43,153 bases of DNA from Nitrosomonas sp. (GCA_017994575.1 JAGOKN010000017.1:1-43153), one strand, 5' to 3'; shown: positions 9,540 to 18,370, numbered from the stretch's first letter. Numbers and translations are program-made. Notes: generated by a model from the letters alone, not told the origin.

Positions 9540-10748
9540 ATGAATTCATCGCCATTCCTGCAGGATTTGCAATTTCCCCGGCTCAAAACGCTACCTCCGC
9601 TGAGTCTTTATATTCATATTCCCTGGTGCTTGAAGAAGTGCCCGTATTGCGATTTCAATTCGCATGAAATTCGTGCAGAGGGAGGCCAGGCACCGGAAGA
9701 AGAGTATGTGGCCGCATTGATTCGTGATCTTGAGGGTGCTTTGCAGGATGTTTGGGGGCGGCGGCTCAGTAGTGTATTTTTTGGCGGAGGCACTCCCAGT
9801 TTGTTCAGTGCTAAAAGCATTGATACCATCTTGACAGCAGTGAGAACGCTACTGCCTTTGGAGCACTTTGCCGAAGTTACGCTGGAAGCCAATCCTGGAA
9901 CGTTTGAAGCGCAAAAATTTGCTGATTTCCGCGCTGCCGGCATTAACCGCTTATCCATCGGCATACAGAGTTTTAATGCGCGCCATCTAAAAGCATTAGG
10001 GCGTGTGCATGATGATCATGAGGCTTATCGTGCGGTGGAAATCGCCCAAAAGAATTTTGACAATATCAATCTTGATCTGATGTATGCGTTACCTGAACAA
10101 ACACTGCAAGAAGCACAGGCTGATATTGCAACCGCCTGTTCATTGGGCGCTACGCATCTGTCAGCTTATCATTTGACGCTAGAGCCGAATACGCTGTTTT
10201 ATCGCTATCCACCCAATCTTCCGGATGATGAGCAATCGGCGGCGATGCAGGAAATGATTGAACAAATTACCTCCGGTTATCAGTATCGCAATTATGAGAC
10301 TTCAGCCTTTGCGCAAGCAGGGAAGGAGTCGCGCCATAACATGAATTATTGGTTGTTTGGTGATTATGTCGGCATCGGTGCGGGTGCGCATAGCAAAATC
10401 AGTTTTTCCGATAGGATTGTGCGCCAGATGCGGTATAAGCAACCTAAGGAATATTTAGCCAAGGCCAAAGCAGCGGAATCCTTGATTCAAGCGCAACATG
10501 CCCTGACTCATGCGGATCGCGGCTTCGAGTTCATGATGAACGCGCTAAGACTGACGGGCGGATTTGAAACATCCCTATTTCAGGAACGCACCGGCTTACC
10601 TATCAGTGTCATCGAAAACCCCTTGGACGAAGCTGAGCAGCGCTTACTGATCGTGCGCAGTAATCTGCATACCAATCCTACTGTGCTGGGCCGTCGCTTT
10701 CTCAATGACTTGCTGCAAATCTTTTTGCCCGAAGCCAATACCAAATAA
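9540..10748 (+). CDS. hemW: Radical SAM protein HemW (heme chaperone family)
   Basis: HemW binds heme and an Fe-S cluster and is thought to deliver heme to membrane proteins; older annotations call it oxygen-independent coproporphyrinogen oxidase-like. The N-terminus carries LSLYIHIPWC then the radical SAM cluster motif CLKKCPYC. GGGTPS follows, then the TIM-barrel blocks EANPGT, INRLSIGIQSF and NLDLMYALPEQT. The HemN C-terminal domain is present (GIGAGAHSK and RGFEFMMNALRL). The extra residues that define true HemN are absent. The start at 9540 (ATG) is chosen over the GTG at 9531; neither has a strong ribosome site. It lies 17 bp after the permease and may be co-transcribed. Confidence 0.92.
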   Translation: MNSSPFLQDLQFPRLKTLPPLSLYIHIPWCLKKCPYCDFNSHEIRAEGGQAPEEEYVAALIRDLEGALQDVWGRRLSSVFFGGGTPSLFSAKSIDTILTAVRTLLPLEHFAEVTLEANPGTFEAQKFADFRAAGINRLSIGIQSFNARHLKALGRVHDDHEAYRAVEIAQKNFDNINLDLMYALPEQTLQEAQADIATACSLGATHLSAYHLTLEPNTLFYRYPPNLPDDEQSAAMQEMIEQITSGYQYRNYETSAFAQAGKESRHNMNYWLFGDYVGIGAGAHSKISFSDRIVRQMRYKQPKEYLAKAKAAESLIQAQHALTHADRGFEFMMNALRLTGGFETSLFQERTGLPISVIENPLDEAEQRLLIVRSNLHTNPTVLGRRFLNDLLQIFLPEANTK

Positions 10749-10784
10749 CCGTACTGATACTCTATCCTGAAGTAAATTCCTCTT

Positions 10785-10801
10785 AATTCTGCGCTAGAAT
10801 T
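10785..10801. promoter_or_regulatory. Dyad upstream of the FNT channel gene
   Basis: AATTCT and AGAATT are separated by 5 nt (GCGCT) in the gap between hemW and the FNT gene. It could be an operator or a weak transcript end. No recognised factor motif is claimed. Confidence 0.25.
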
Positions 10802-10857
10802 CTATGCCTTGGTTTTGAAACCATTGATGAGTAAATTGCTGATAAGGAGTAGGGAGC

Positions 10858-11661
10858 ATGGCGTATGTGAAACCGGAAGAAATCGTTGAAAATATGTTGC
10901 TGGCGGGTGCCAAGAAAGCAGGCTTGCCGGTCAAACATTTGCTGATGCGTGGTTTTCTGGCGGGTGCTTTTCTGGGCTATGCCACCACGCTAGCCATTCT
11001 GGCGGCGACGCAAACGGGCTGGGGAATGGCTGGGGCGTTAGTTTTTCCAGTCGGTTTTGTCATGATTATTCTGCTCGGTTTGGAGTTGGTTACTGGCAAT
11101 TTCGCCCTCATTCCCATCGCCGTCAAAGATAAACGCACTCCATTCAGTCGCTTGATCGTCAATTGGACCTGGGTATTGATTGGCAACCTGATCGGCAGTG
11201 TCGTGTATGCTTTTTTATATGTGATTGTCGCAACCAAAATGGGATCGATTGATCCAGTAACTCTTCCCGCTGTGCAACGAATCATCACCATTGCCGAGGC
11301 TAAAACGCTCGATTATGCCCGATTGGGTCTGGATGGCACCATCGTCGCTTTTACCAGTGCACTGCTGTGTAATTGGATGGTGACGCTGGGCGCGGTCATG
11401 GCGTTTACTTCGACCACAACGACGGGAAAAATTGCTGCCATGTGGTTGCCGATCATGACCTTTTTTGGTTTGGGTTATGAACACGCCATCGTTAATATGT
11501 TTGTGATTCCCGCTGGTATGATGCTGGGAGCAAATATTACGTTGGCTGACTGGTGGTTATGGAATGGATTGCCGGTGATTACAGGTAATATGTTTGGCGG
11601 AATGCTATTTACTGGATTTATATTGTATTGGAGCTATGGCAAAGCAAATAATCAACCTTGA
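10858..11661 (+). CDS. Formate/nitrite transporter family channel
   Basis: Pentameric inner-membrane channel for small monovalent anions such as formate or nitrite. The 267-residue protein fits the usual FNT length and shows six hydrophobic segments. FNT features include the N-terminal amphipathic start with AGAKKAGLP, GLELVTGNFALIP (the Omega-loop/selectivity region), LLCNWMVTLGAVMAFTSTTTTGK, GYEHAIVNMFVIPAGMM and GNMFGGMLFTG. The central pore His lies in the YEHAIVNM block. AAGGAG upstream of the ATG supports the start. In an ammonia oxidiser a nitrite channel would make sense as an exporter of the end product, but formate and nitrite channels cannot be told apart reliably by eye. Confidence 0.9.
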   Translation: MAYVKPEEIVENMLLAGAKKAGLPVKHLLMRGFLAGAFLGYATTLAILAATQTGWGMAGALVFPVGFVMIILLGLELVTGNFALIPIAVKDKRTPFSRLIVNWTWVLIGNLIGSVVYAFLYVIVATKMGSIDPVTLPAVQRIITIAEAKTLDYARLGLDGTIVAFTSALLCNWMVTLGAVMAFTSTTTTGKIAAMWLPIMTFFGLGYEHAIVNMFVIPAGMMLGANITLADWWLWNGLPVITGNMFGGMLFTGFILYWSYGKANNQP

Positions 11662-12159
11662 TCCGGTTCACGGAAAATAGTGCGCAGATGAGAAAGCATC
11701 GTTTATAGTCAAGCTGCAAGGCATTAATGAATTCTTGGCAGAACGACTGGATAATCTTTTTAAGAGATCTCTCTATTTTAGTTGGTTATTGCACTGGCAG
11801 GGGAGGTTGTGCAGGAGTCTTACCAACATCAGCCAACCATTTTGATTTTGGGGTTGAAAACATTATGCGGATTCAGCAGAATGAGCTGAGAAGTTGCCAG
11901 AAAAATCGGATATTTACTGTCTGGCAGGTTGTTGAGAAACTATCTACGTTGCCGCTGCGGCGTTAAAAACAGATTTAGAATGTTTATTGGTAATGCATAA
12001 AATGCGCTTTCTTGTCTGTTTTTGCTGGGCATCGGCGCCTCGGAAACATGTCTTAACAGCCTCTGCTAAAGGCTATTCAATTCAATCCTGAGTAAATGGC
12101 AGTGCTCAGGAGCAGGTTTAAGTGATTGTGTTTTTAACATCTTTTCTTATAAAAATTTT
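11662..12159. other. Gene-poor gap upstream of the hemerythrin gene
   Basis: About 500 bp. The only sizeable frame (11727-11966, 79 codons) shows no recognisable domain, poor codon character and no ribosome site, so it is not called. Small hairpins are visible near 12057-12077 (AGCCT/AGGCT) and 12089-12114 (CCTGAG/CTCAGG), which may be leader or terminator structures. Confidence 0.3.
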
Positions 12160-12588
12160 ATGCCTAGAACGGGTGCTTTGCTTCCATTGTCGAGAGAACA
12201 TCATACATCGTTGGTGATGGCACGCGCTGCTCGCAAGGCGGCTGATGACAACGACCCTGCCGCTTGCTTGGCGGCGATAGCGTGCATCGAGGCGCATTGG
12301 CACAATTTATTGGCTGCGCACTTTGAGCAGGAAGAGCAATTGATCCAGCTTGCATTGGAAACCCTGGACAGGGAATCGGTTGCGCGTATTTTAGCCGAGC
12401 ATGCGGAGCTGCGCGCGCTTGCCAGCGGACACTGTGCACTTGAGCCAACTGAGCGCCTGCGCCGATTTGCCGATCTTGTCGCGGCTCATGTGCGCTATGA
12501 AGAGCGTGTGTTTTTTCCTCAGCTGCAGCTGCATCCATGCATCGCATCAACGGTTATGCCCCATTCAATCAACCATCCCGAGAGGTGA
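12160..12588 (+). CDS. Hemerythrin HHE-domain protein
   Basis: Small (142 residue) four-helix-bundle protein with a probable non-heme di-iron site that can bind or sense O2, NO or ROS. Ligand-like blocks are in the expected order: REHHTSLV near the N-terminus, HWHNLLAAHFEQEEQLI, HAELRAL, and HVRYEERVFFP near residue 115. The stop codon lies within the Shine-Dalgarno of the next gene, so the two are translationally coupled. Its position after a nitrite/formate channel is compatible with nitrogen-oxide handling, but this is inference. It is not RIC/YtfE, which is longer and has an N-terminal ScdA domain. Confidence 0.85.
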   Translation: MPRTGALLPLSREHHTSLVMARAARKAADDNDPAACLAAIACIEAHWHNLLAAHFEQEEQLIQLALETLDRESVARILAEHAELRALASGHCALEPTERLRRFADLVAAHVRYEERVFFPQLQLHPCIASTVMPHSINHPER

Positions 12589-12593
12589 TTATC

Positions 12594-13208
12594 GTGAATT
12601 TTCCTGATTTTTATGAGCAAGCTCCCGTCATACCGACCCATGATCCGTTTGCAAATATGTTGGGTGCCGCCCGTGATGGCAGATTCGATTATCATTACTT
12701 GGATGCTGTACGGCTGGCTGGGCATTCCTGTCCGACCGTTGCCGGTGCATTTTTGATCGGCCGCGCGGCGCTGGCAGCACTCTATCCGGAGGGTCCTGCT
12801 GAACGCGGCAATATTGCCGTGTACATGCCTGCGCCAGAAAATGAAGGGGTTACGGGTGTCATGGCGCAAGTCCTAACGCTGCTGACAGGCGCAGCTGCCG
12901 ACAATGGTTTTCAAGGCATGCGTGGTCGCTATCGACGCAAAGGCCTGCTTAGTTTTGCGAACCAGCGTGAAGGCGATGCGATCATTTTTAAGCGCCTTGA
13001 TAACGAAGCTAGTGTGGCAGTGACGTTGGATGTTTCCCTGATACCCGCTGACCCTGCCCAGGGCGAGCGTTTGATGGCTATTTTGCAGGATTGTGCCGAT
13101 GATGCCCAACAAATCGCTTTCGCCAATGCCTGGCAGGAACGTGTGCGCCGCCTGTTGCTCGAATTTGCCGACGATCCCCGTGTGATTCGTGTTACACCGG
13201 TGAATTGA
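12594..13208 (+). CDS. FmdE-like domain protein
   Basis: A 204-residue protein of uncertain role. The segment LDAVRLAGHSCPTVAGAFL resembles the GHxCPG nucleus of the FmdE family (named for the formylmethanofuran dehydrogenase operon), whose members carry metal-binding His/Cys. No signal peptide or membrane segment is seen. The frame extends back to 12537, but a GTG at 12594 has an AGGTGA ribosome site at 12582-12587 that overlaps the stop of the hemerythrin gene, so the shorter start is chosen. Tight coupling to a hemerythrin suggests a shared redox or metal function. Methanofuran enzymes are not present in this window, so a C1 role is not implied. Confidence 0.6.
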   Translation: MNFPDFYEQAPVIPTHDPFANMLGAARDGRFDYHYLDAVRLAGHSCPTVAGAFLIGRAALAALYPEGPAERGNIAVYMPAPENEGVTGVMAQVLTLLTGAAADNGFQGMRGRYRRKGLLSFANQREGDAIIFKRLDNEASVAVTLDVSLIPADPAQGERLMAILQDCADDAQQIAFANAWQERVRRLLLEFADDPRVIRVTPVN

Positions 13209-13263
13209 TCAAATCACTGCATTCATCAAAGAACACCCTGTAAAAATTCATCCATCAACCTTA

Positions 13264-13411
13264 GGGAATGCTGATTAATTCGGCGAACGAGATGAAGCAC
13301 GAGGCGCACGGAACGCAGCACCGAGACATATCAACCTAACCTGATAGGCGAGGGAGCGAGTACCGTGCAACGAAGTGATTCGCTCGTACAGTCAATTAAT
13401 CAGCGCTTCCC
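13264..13411 (+). repeat. Miniature inverted-repeat element, copy A (forward)
   Basis: A 148-bp member of a repeat family seen five times here. It starts GGGAATGCTGATTAATT and ends AATTAATCAGCGCTTCCC, with TTA on both outer sides. The core (GAACGAGATGAAGCACGAGG and on to GCTCGTACAG) is shared with copies B-E. This copy has a few extra bases near 13334 and a slightly eroded left end. It lies between the FmdE-like gene and the SLC13 transporter. Confidence 0.85.
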
Positions 13412-13521
13412 TTATTTGCCAACCTATTCTGGAGATATGGCACGATAAAATAGATTTATTTGTCTCCAGCTTTATAAATAACTCCTGTATATTTCAGACT
13501 TTTGTTTGGAATTTAAAAGCT

Positions 13522-15297
13522 ATGGAATGGCAAGGTTGGTTTACGTTGGCTTTATGTGTTTCTGTGTTGGTAACACTCATTTTTACACATATTGGTCCGC
13601 ATTTGATAATGCTCGGGGCATTAACGATACTAAGCGTAACCGGCATTCTGAGCAGCGCAGATGCCTTGAGCGGTTTTAGTAATTCGGGCTTGATCACCGT
13701 TGCAGGAATGTTTGTGGTGGCTGCGGGTATGCATGCTTCGGGTGCGATTGATTTACTGGTAAATACACTGTTGGGTAGACCTAAAACATCACGTGCCGCA
13801 CTTAACCGAATGTTCTGGCCGGTTGCGTTTTTAAGTAGTTTTCTGAATAACACGCCTGTTGTTGCCACGATGATTCCGGCTATTTATAGCTGGTCGCGCA
13901 AAATCGGAATTGCACCTTCCAAATTGATGATACCCCTCAGCTATACGGCCATACTGGGGGGCACAGTGACGCTGATTGGGACCAGTACCAATTTGATCGT
14001 GAATGGTCAATATCAAGTGTTGACCGGTGAAGCGGGTTTTTCCTTATTTTCGATATCTGCGGTTGGCATACCGGTCGCTATCGCTGGCTTTTTATTAATG
14101 TGGATACTGTTTCCCAAATTGCTGCCAGATCGGACACAAGGCCAAGTTTTTTCCAATTTGCGCGAATTTACTTTGGAAGTTTCCATTGCCCCCAATGGTC
14201 CCTTGGTTGGTAAAACGATTGAACAAGCCGGATTAAGGCATTTACAACGCGTGTACTTGGTTGAAATTGATAGAAACGGGACCGCGATTACAGTGGTTTC
14301 GCCAGAAGAAGTACTGCAAGGAAATGACAGATTGGTGTTTGCTGGCGATACCGATGCGATCTCGGATTTGCTGCGTATCAATGGCATTGTTCCATCCACT
14401 GAAGAAGAGCAGATACAGACCTTTACCATAAAGCATACCGAGAGGTGCTTGGTGGAGGCGGTTGTTTCTCCGCATTGCACAGCCTTGGGGTATGCCATAC
14501 GTGATTCACGTTTTCGTGCACGCTATGGAGCAGCGGTATTGGCTGTGGCTCGAAATGGTGAACGTATCAAAGGCAACCTGGGAAGCATCATATTACAAGC
14601 CGGCGACACCTTATTATTGGAAGCAAGACCGGCTTTCGTCAGCCGCCAACGATATAACAAGGATTTTTTGCTGGTCAATGACCTGAATACTGAAGCGCCG
14701 CGCCATGAAAGGGCATATCTTGCCTGGTTGATTCTTTTGGGTGTTATTGCGGCGGCCAGCTTTGAAGTCATCAGCATGTTAAATGGCGCTTTAATTGGCG
14801 CCGGCTTGATGATCATTACGGGTTGTTGCTCAGCCAACCAGGCAGAAAGAAGTCTTGATTTGACGGTCATTATTACCATCGCCTCTTCATTTGCATTAGG
14901 TATGGCGCTGGAGAAAACTGGCGTGGCCAAATATCTCGCTGAAAATATCGTGACCTTAAGCGGCGGTACTCCCTGGTTATTGCTCATTTTGGTTTATATA
15001 TCCATTTCAATATTAACCGAGGTCATTACCAATAATGCTGCGGCGCTTTTGATGTTGCCGATTGTATTGGAGATCACCGAGAAAGCTGATTTAAATAACG
15101 TGCCTTTTGTGTTTGCTATCATGATGGCGGCTTCCGCCAGCTTTGCTACCCCTTTAGGCTACCAGACTAACATGATGGTGTATGGTCCGGGTGGCTATCG
15201 TTTCTCAGATTTTCTGAAAGTAGGAATACCGATGAATATCGTGGCGTGTGTCGTGACGATCACAGTGTTGCTGATCGGTTGGCCGCTAACTAGATAA
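13522..15297 (+). CDS. SLC13-family (DASS) transporter with two RCK_C/TrkA-C domains
   Basis: Inner-membrane anion:sodium or proton symporter family, 591 residues from the ATG at 13522. N-terminal helices are followed by the SLC13 signature region SSFLNNTPVVATMIP and LGGTVTLIGTSTNLIVNG. Two cytosolic TrkA-C-like regulatory domains lie around residues 210-390 (for example GPLVGKTIEQAGLRHLQRVYL and ARYGAAVLAVARNGERI). The second helix half ends ATPLGYQTNMMVYGPGGY. The frame extends back into repeat copy A (13375), but those residues are repeat-derived and the ATG at 13522 begins the hydrophobic N-terminus. Sulfate or dicarboxylate is the usual substrate guess; sulfate is possible given cysB and TauE/SafE elsewhere in the window. 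Confidence 0.88.
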   Translation: MEWQGWFTLALCVSVLVTLIFTHIGPHLIMLGALTILSVTGILSSADALSGFSNSGLITVAGMFVVAAGMHASGAIDLLVNTLLGRPKTSRAALNRMFWPVAFLSSFLNNTPVVATMIPAIYSWSRKIGIAPSKLMIPLSYTAILGGTVTLIGTSTNLIVNGQYQVLTGEAGFSLFSISAVGIPVAIAGFLLMWILFPKLLPDRTQGQVFSNLREFTLEVSIAPNGPLVGKTIEQAGLRHLQRVYLVEIDRNGTAITVVSPEEVLQGNDRLVFAGDTDAISDLLRINGIVPSTEEEQIQTFTIKHTERCLVEAVVSPHCTALGYAIRDSRFRARYGAAVLAVARNGERIKGNLGSIILQAGDTLLLEARPAFVSRQRYNKDFLLVNDLNTEAPRHERAYLAWLILLGVIAAASFEVISMLNGALIGAGLMIITGCCSANQAERSLDLTVIITIASSFALGMALEKTGVAKYLAENIVTLSGGTPWLLLILVYISISILTEVITNNAAALLMLPIVLEITEKADLNNVPFVFAIMMAASASFATPLGYQTNMMVYGPGGYRFSDFLKVGIPMNIVACVVTITVLLIGWPLTR

Positions 15298-15538
15298 AAC
15301 GAGCGCCCACCAACTTCTGAAGCGCGACAATACTGAGTGGTCTGGTACATCGTCTTCCAGCGACAATCCCAGAAATCGAATCACATGTAAAGGTCTCTTA
15401 TCATGAATCTGTCAGGCTGCAGGAGGCAGGTTGATAGGCCGGAAAATAACTCCTAAGGTATCTGTCTAAAAAATGGGGACCACTTCTCGCTGGACGGGCA
15501 GCATTTCTTCGTGCATGATCTACCGGTGAGGAGCGACC
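15298..15538. other. Gap before the DUF4157 operon
   Basis: No gene recognised. The stretch precedes a strong GAGGAG ribosome site (15528-15533) for the small leader ORF. No clear promoter could be assigned. Confidence 0.3.
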
Positions 15539-15670
15539 GTGAAAAGTACAAGTTCTTTGCCAGGTGCTACCTCACGGATTCCCTATTTTGATGATGACTT
15601 GGATGATAATTTTACGGTATTGGTGCATCGAGCACGATCCCGTAGCGACTCAAACAGGAGAATGACATGA
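15539..15670 (+). CDS. Small 43-residue ORF coupled to the DUF4157 gene
   Basis: GTG-initiated ORF with a strong Shine-Dalgarno (GAGGAG, 15528-15533, 5-nt spacer). Its TGA overlaps the ATG of the DUF4157 gene (ATGA at 15667-15670). The peptide has an acidic centre (FDDDLDDNF) and a basic Arg-rich end (HRARSRSDSNRR). No family is recognised. The ribosome site and the stop/start overlap are the evidence that it is translated. It may be a leader peptide for translational coupling, or a small accessory or immunity/adaptor partner. It is too short for composition to prove coding. Confidence 0.5.
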   Translation: MKSTSSLPGATSRIPYFDDDLDDNFTVLVHRARSRSDSNRRMT

Positions 15671-17406
15671 AGCAATCGGTGCCTGCCGAATCGGAACGCC
15701 AGCAACACGACAGTACGCAACGCAAGCCAACCGGCCTATCCCCTCTCAGTCAGACTTTTGTCGATAACCGGGAATCAACCCAACAAATGCGTCAAATGAG
15801 AGCGGCGATGAATCATTCTCCGCAAGCCATCGCGCAGCGCAAACTCAGCGAACAAATCAATAACAGTCCACGCATGATCGCGCAGCGGCAACAATTCGCC
15901 AAAATTACAGGCGCGGTGCAACGGATGGAAGGCGAGGAAGAACCGATGCAAGGTCAATTCCAACCAGCTCAGCGGGCTGAGGATGAAGCATTGTTGCAAG
16001 GCAAGTTCGATCCAACCCAGCGCGTCGAAGAGGAAGAACCGCTTCAGGGGAAATTCGACCCAGTGCAACGGGTTAAGGAAGACGAACTGTTGCAGGGAAA
16101 ATTTGAAGCGGCTCAACTGGCGGAAGCCCCGGCAGCAAAACAAAACAACACCGGACTGCCCGATAACCTCAAGTCTGGTATCGAACACCTGTCCGGGCTG
16201 TCGATGGATCATGTCAAAGTTCATTACAACTCTTCACAGCCCGCGCAATTGAATGCATTGGCTTATGCGCAAGGCACGGATATTCATGTGGCGCCCGGAC
16301 AGGAAAAACATCTGCCGCATGAGGCCTGGCATGTGGCACAGCAGGCGCAGGGACGGGTGAAGCCGACGATGCAAATGGCGGGGCAGCACGTCAATGATGA
16401 TCGGGGGTTGGAGCGTGAGGCGGATTTGATGGGGGAGAGGGCGAGTTCTGCTGGGGTAGCGCAAGGAAAATCAAAACCAATCGAGTCTGACCCCATTGCA
16501 AAGCAAAAGCCTGTTGAAAAAGTAGCACAGCTTGGTAGAAAAAAAGAACTAGGAGATGATAAACGCTTTATTAAATTAGTTCTTCCAGGTTCTGGAGATT
16601 TACACTGGCGTACAAGAACAGAAAGGGAAAAACAAGAAATGCTGCCAATAGGTTCACCTTCAGGGCAGCAATTTTGGTCCAGGTTGGAAGGGGACAATGT
16701 AGAGTTTACTATTGCCGGGCCACAAGCCGCAGGAGGTGCAAGTGACACGGGGGCAAATAGTATTGAAAGCAATATTGCTTTGGGGATTAAGTTAGTGATG
16801 GGAGCTGTAGTAGAAGAAGAGGTTAGAAATAAATATCTGTCTGAAAATATTTATATATTAATTAAATCACACAGTAGAAATGCAGTTGCTGCTTCTCAAA
16901 TTGCAAAAGGACTAATGGTCGAGTGCTATAAAAAATATGACTATAATAGACCGAAAATTGAACTTTTGATGCTTGATCCTGTTCCCGGTCCGCTTCATTC
17001 AGGAGAGCTGATCGCATCTAATGTTGGTATAGTCCCTCAGTCAACAGTCGTTTATTCATTAATAACGCAGTACGCAGCAGGATTTGCCCCTCAAAAAATA
17101 ACAGGCGCAAAAAGAATGATTATATCGAACCAGGATCATGGTGTTGGTACAAGTTCTTCTTTTAAATATGCGGGAAAAATATATAAAGGATCGAATATTA
17201 ATAGTTTGCCAGAAGGAGTATTTGGAGGAGTAGGCATAAACAATAATGTTGAAGAAATAAGAAAAATTCTCAGCACAGGTGAACTGCTGAGAACCTTGAA
17301 TACAGCGGGTGCAATAGCACAAATAGCTAGGATCAAGACGATAGAAGAAGTAGCTTCTACCTTTGGATTGGTTCAAACTCGCCCAAATAAAGAGCACCCA
17401 GATTAG
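15667..17406 (+). CDS. DUF4157 protein with variable hydrolase-like C-terminus (putative toxin/effector)
   Basis: A 579-residue protein with no signal peptide or membrane segment. Residues 45-85 contain paired NNSPRMIAQR-type repeats. Residues 95-150 hold four copies of an LQGKFxPxQR repeat. Residues 165-260 are the DUF4157 domain with zinc-peptidase-like HEAWH (218-222) and LEREAD (248-253). DUF4157 is known to mark cargo of extracellular contractile injection systems and polymorphic toxin-like proteins. From about residue 265 the sequence changes: the DNA becomes more AT-rich and the protein looks like an alpha/beta hydrolase. A strand leads into SHSRN (Ser403) as nucleophile elbow, with LDPVPGP (Asp437) and QDHGVG (His491) as possible triad partners. 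No injection-system structural genes are in the window. Hydrolase activity is inference from motif spacing. Confidence 0.8.
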   Translation: MKQSVPAESERQQHDSTQRKPTGLSPLSQTFVDNRESTQQMRQMRAAMNHSPQAIAQRKLSEQINNSPRMIAQRQQFAKITGAVQRMEGEEEPMQGQFQPAQRAEDEALLQGKFDPTQRVEEEEPLQGKFDPVQRVKEDELLQGKFEAAQLAEAPAAKQNNTGLPDNLKSGIEHLSGLSMDHVKVHYNSSQPAQLNALAYAQGTDIHVAPGQEKHLPHEAWHVAQQAQGRVKPTMQMAGQHVNDDRGLEREADLMGERASSAGVAQGKSKPIESDPIAKQKPVEKVAQLGRKKELGDDKRFIKLVLPGSGDLHWRTRTEREKQEMLPIGSPSGQQFWSRLEGDNVEFTIAGPQAAGGASDTGANSIESNIALGIKLVMGAVVEEEVRNKYLSENIYILIKSHSRNAVAASQIAKGLMVECYKKYDYNRPKIELLMLDPVPGPLHSGELIASNVGIVPQSTVVYSLITQYAAGFAPQKITGAKRMIISNQDHGVGTSSSFKYAGKIYKGSNINSLPEGVFGGVGINNNVEEIRKILSTGELLRTLNTAGAIAQIARIKTIEEVASTFGLVQTRPNKEHPD

Positions 17407-17514
17407 AGAAAAAATCTTGTAATTAGCGGTTTCGTGAATCAATGGGGTCAGACTCGATTGTTCCGTTAAATAAAGCTATACGCTCTCACCTATTCAAGTA
17501 AATTGAGATGATGA

Positions 17515-18210
17515 ATGATGGCGCGACTTCCACGCTTTGATGTCCCCGGTTATACGCAGCATGTGATCCAGCGCGGCAATAATCGCAGCATTATTTTTGT
17601 GGGTGACGAGGATTACGAGTTCTACCTGATGAAACTGGGCGAGGCTTGCAGGAAATATCAGTGTGACCTGCATGCCTATGTACTCATGACCAATCACGTG
17701 CATTTGCTGATGACGCCGCACTTGACAGGTGGCGTTGGCAAGGTGATGCAAATGCTGGGAAGGTATTACGTGCAGTATTTTAATCACCAGTACAACAGAA
17801 CGGGCACTTTGTGGGAAGGGCGTTATAAAGCAACGGTACTGGATAGTGAGCAATATTTGTTAGGCTGTAGCCGGTATATTGAGTTGAATCCGGTTCGCGC
17901 GGATAGGGTGAAACATCCGGCCGATTATCCGTGGTCCAGTTATCGCTGCAATGCGTTGGGCGTGAGTAATTCGCTGATCCAAGCGCACACTATTTATAAT
18001 AATTTGGGAAAGGATGCAACGATTCGTCAATCGGCGTATCGGGCATTATTTGAACACCGAATTCCGGAACGGACGATGGACGAAATCAGGGTTGCGACCA
18101 ATAAAGCCTGGGTGTTAGGCCATGCGCGATTTCTTCAGCAAATCGAAGACCTGACGCAAAGACAGGCTCAACCAAAACCGCGTGGAGGCGACAGGCGGTC
18201 TAAAAAATAA
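17515..18210 (+). CDS. REP-associated tyrosine transposase (Y1/HUH, RAYT), copy 1
   Basis: Single-strand DNA transposase of the IS200/IS605-related RAYT class, thought to act on short palindromic repeats. The 231-residue protein has the family start MARLPRFDVPGYTQHVIQRGNN. The HUH metal motif is in NHVHLLM (His61, His63) and the catalytic Tyr is in CSRYIELNPVRA (Tyr121), then the WSSYR block. The C-terminus is basic and short. It is intact. About 80 bp upstream lies GAATCAATGGGGTCAGACTC, a sequence type often found beside such genes. It sits directly upstream of a short inverted-repeat element and kup. Confidence 0.9.
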   Translation: MMARLPRFDVPGYTQHVIQRGNNRSIIFVGDEDYEFYLMKLGEACRKYQCDLHAYVLMTNHVHLLMTPHLTGGVGKVMQMLGRYYVQYFNHQYNRTGTLWEGRYKATVLDSEQYLLGCSRYIELNPVRADRVKHPADYPWSSYRCNALGVSNSLIQAHTIYNNLGKDATIRQSAYRALFEHRIPERTMDEIRVATNKAWVLGHARFLQQIEDLTQRQAQPKPRGGDRRSKK

Positions 18211-18243
18211 AAGAAAGAAACGATAATCGACTTTTTTGACCTA

Positions 18244-18343
18244 GGGAAGCGCTGATTTATTCGATTTTTAAGAATTATTAACGCTCAAGTCATTGATTAT
18301 AATTAAGGTATAATCTAAGAAGGCGAATTAATCAGCACTTCCC
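18244..18343 (+). repeat. Short miniature inverted-repeat element (variant core), copy 1
   Basis: A 100-bp element with ends GGGAAGCGCTGATTTATTCG and GGCGAATTAATCAGCACTTC-CC, flanked by TA on both sides (18242-18243, 18344-18345). The ends match those of the 145-bp family, but the AT-rich core is different. The core contains a TATAAT hexamer at 18309-18314, about 60 bp before kup, so it could supply or alter the kup promoter. No convincing -35 box is seen. Confidence 0.75.
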
Positions 18344-18370
18344 TAATAAACATTTTTACACGTACCCCTT

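Noticed and set aside
11727-11966. 79-codon ORF after the FNT gene
   Set aside because: No ribosome site, no domain, unconvincing composition.
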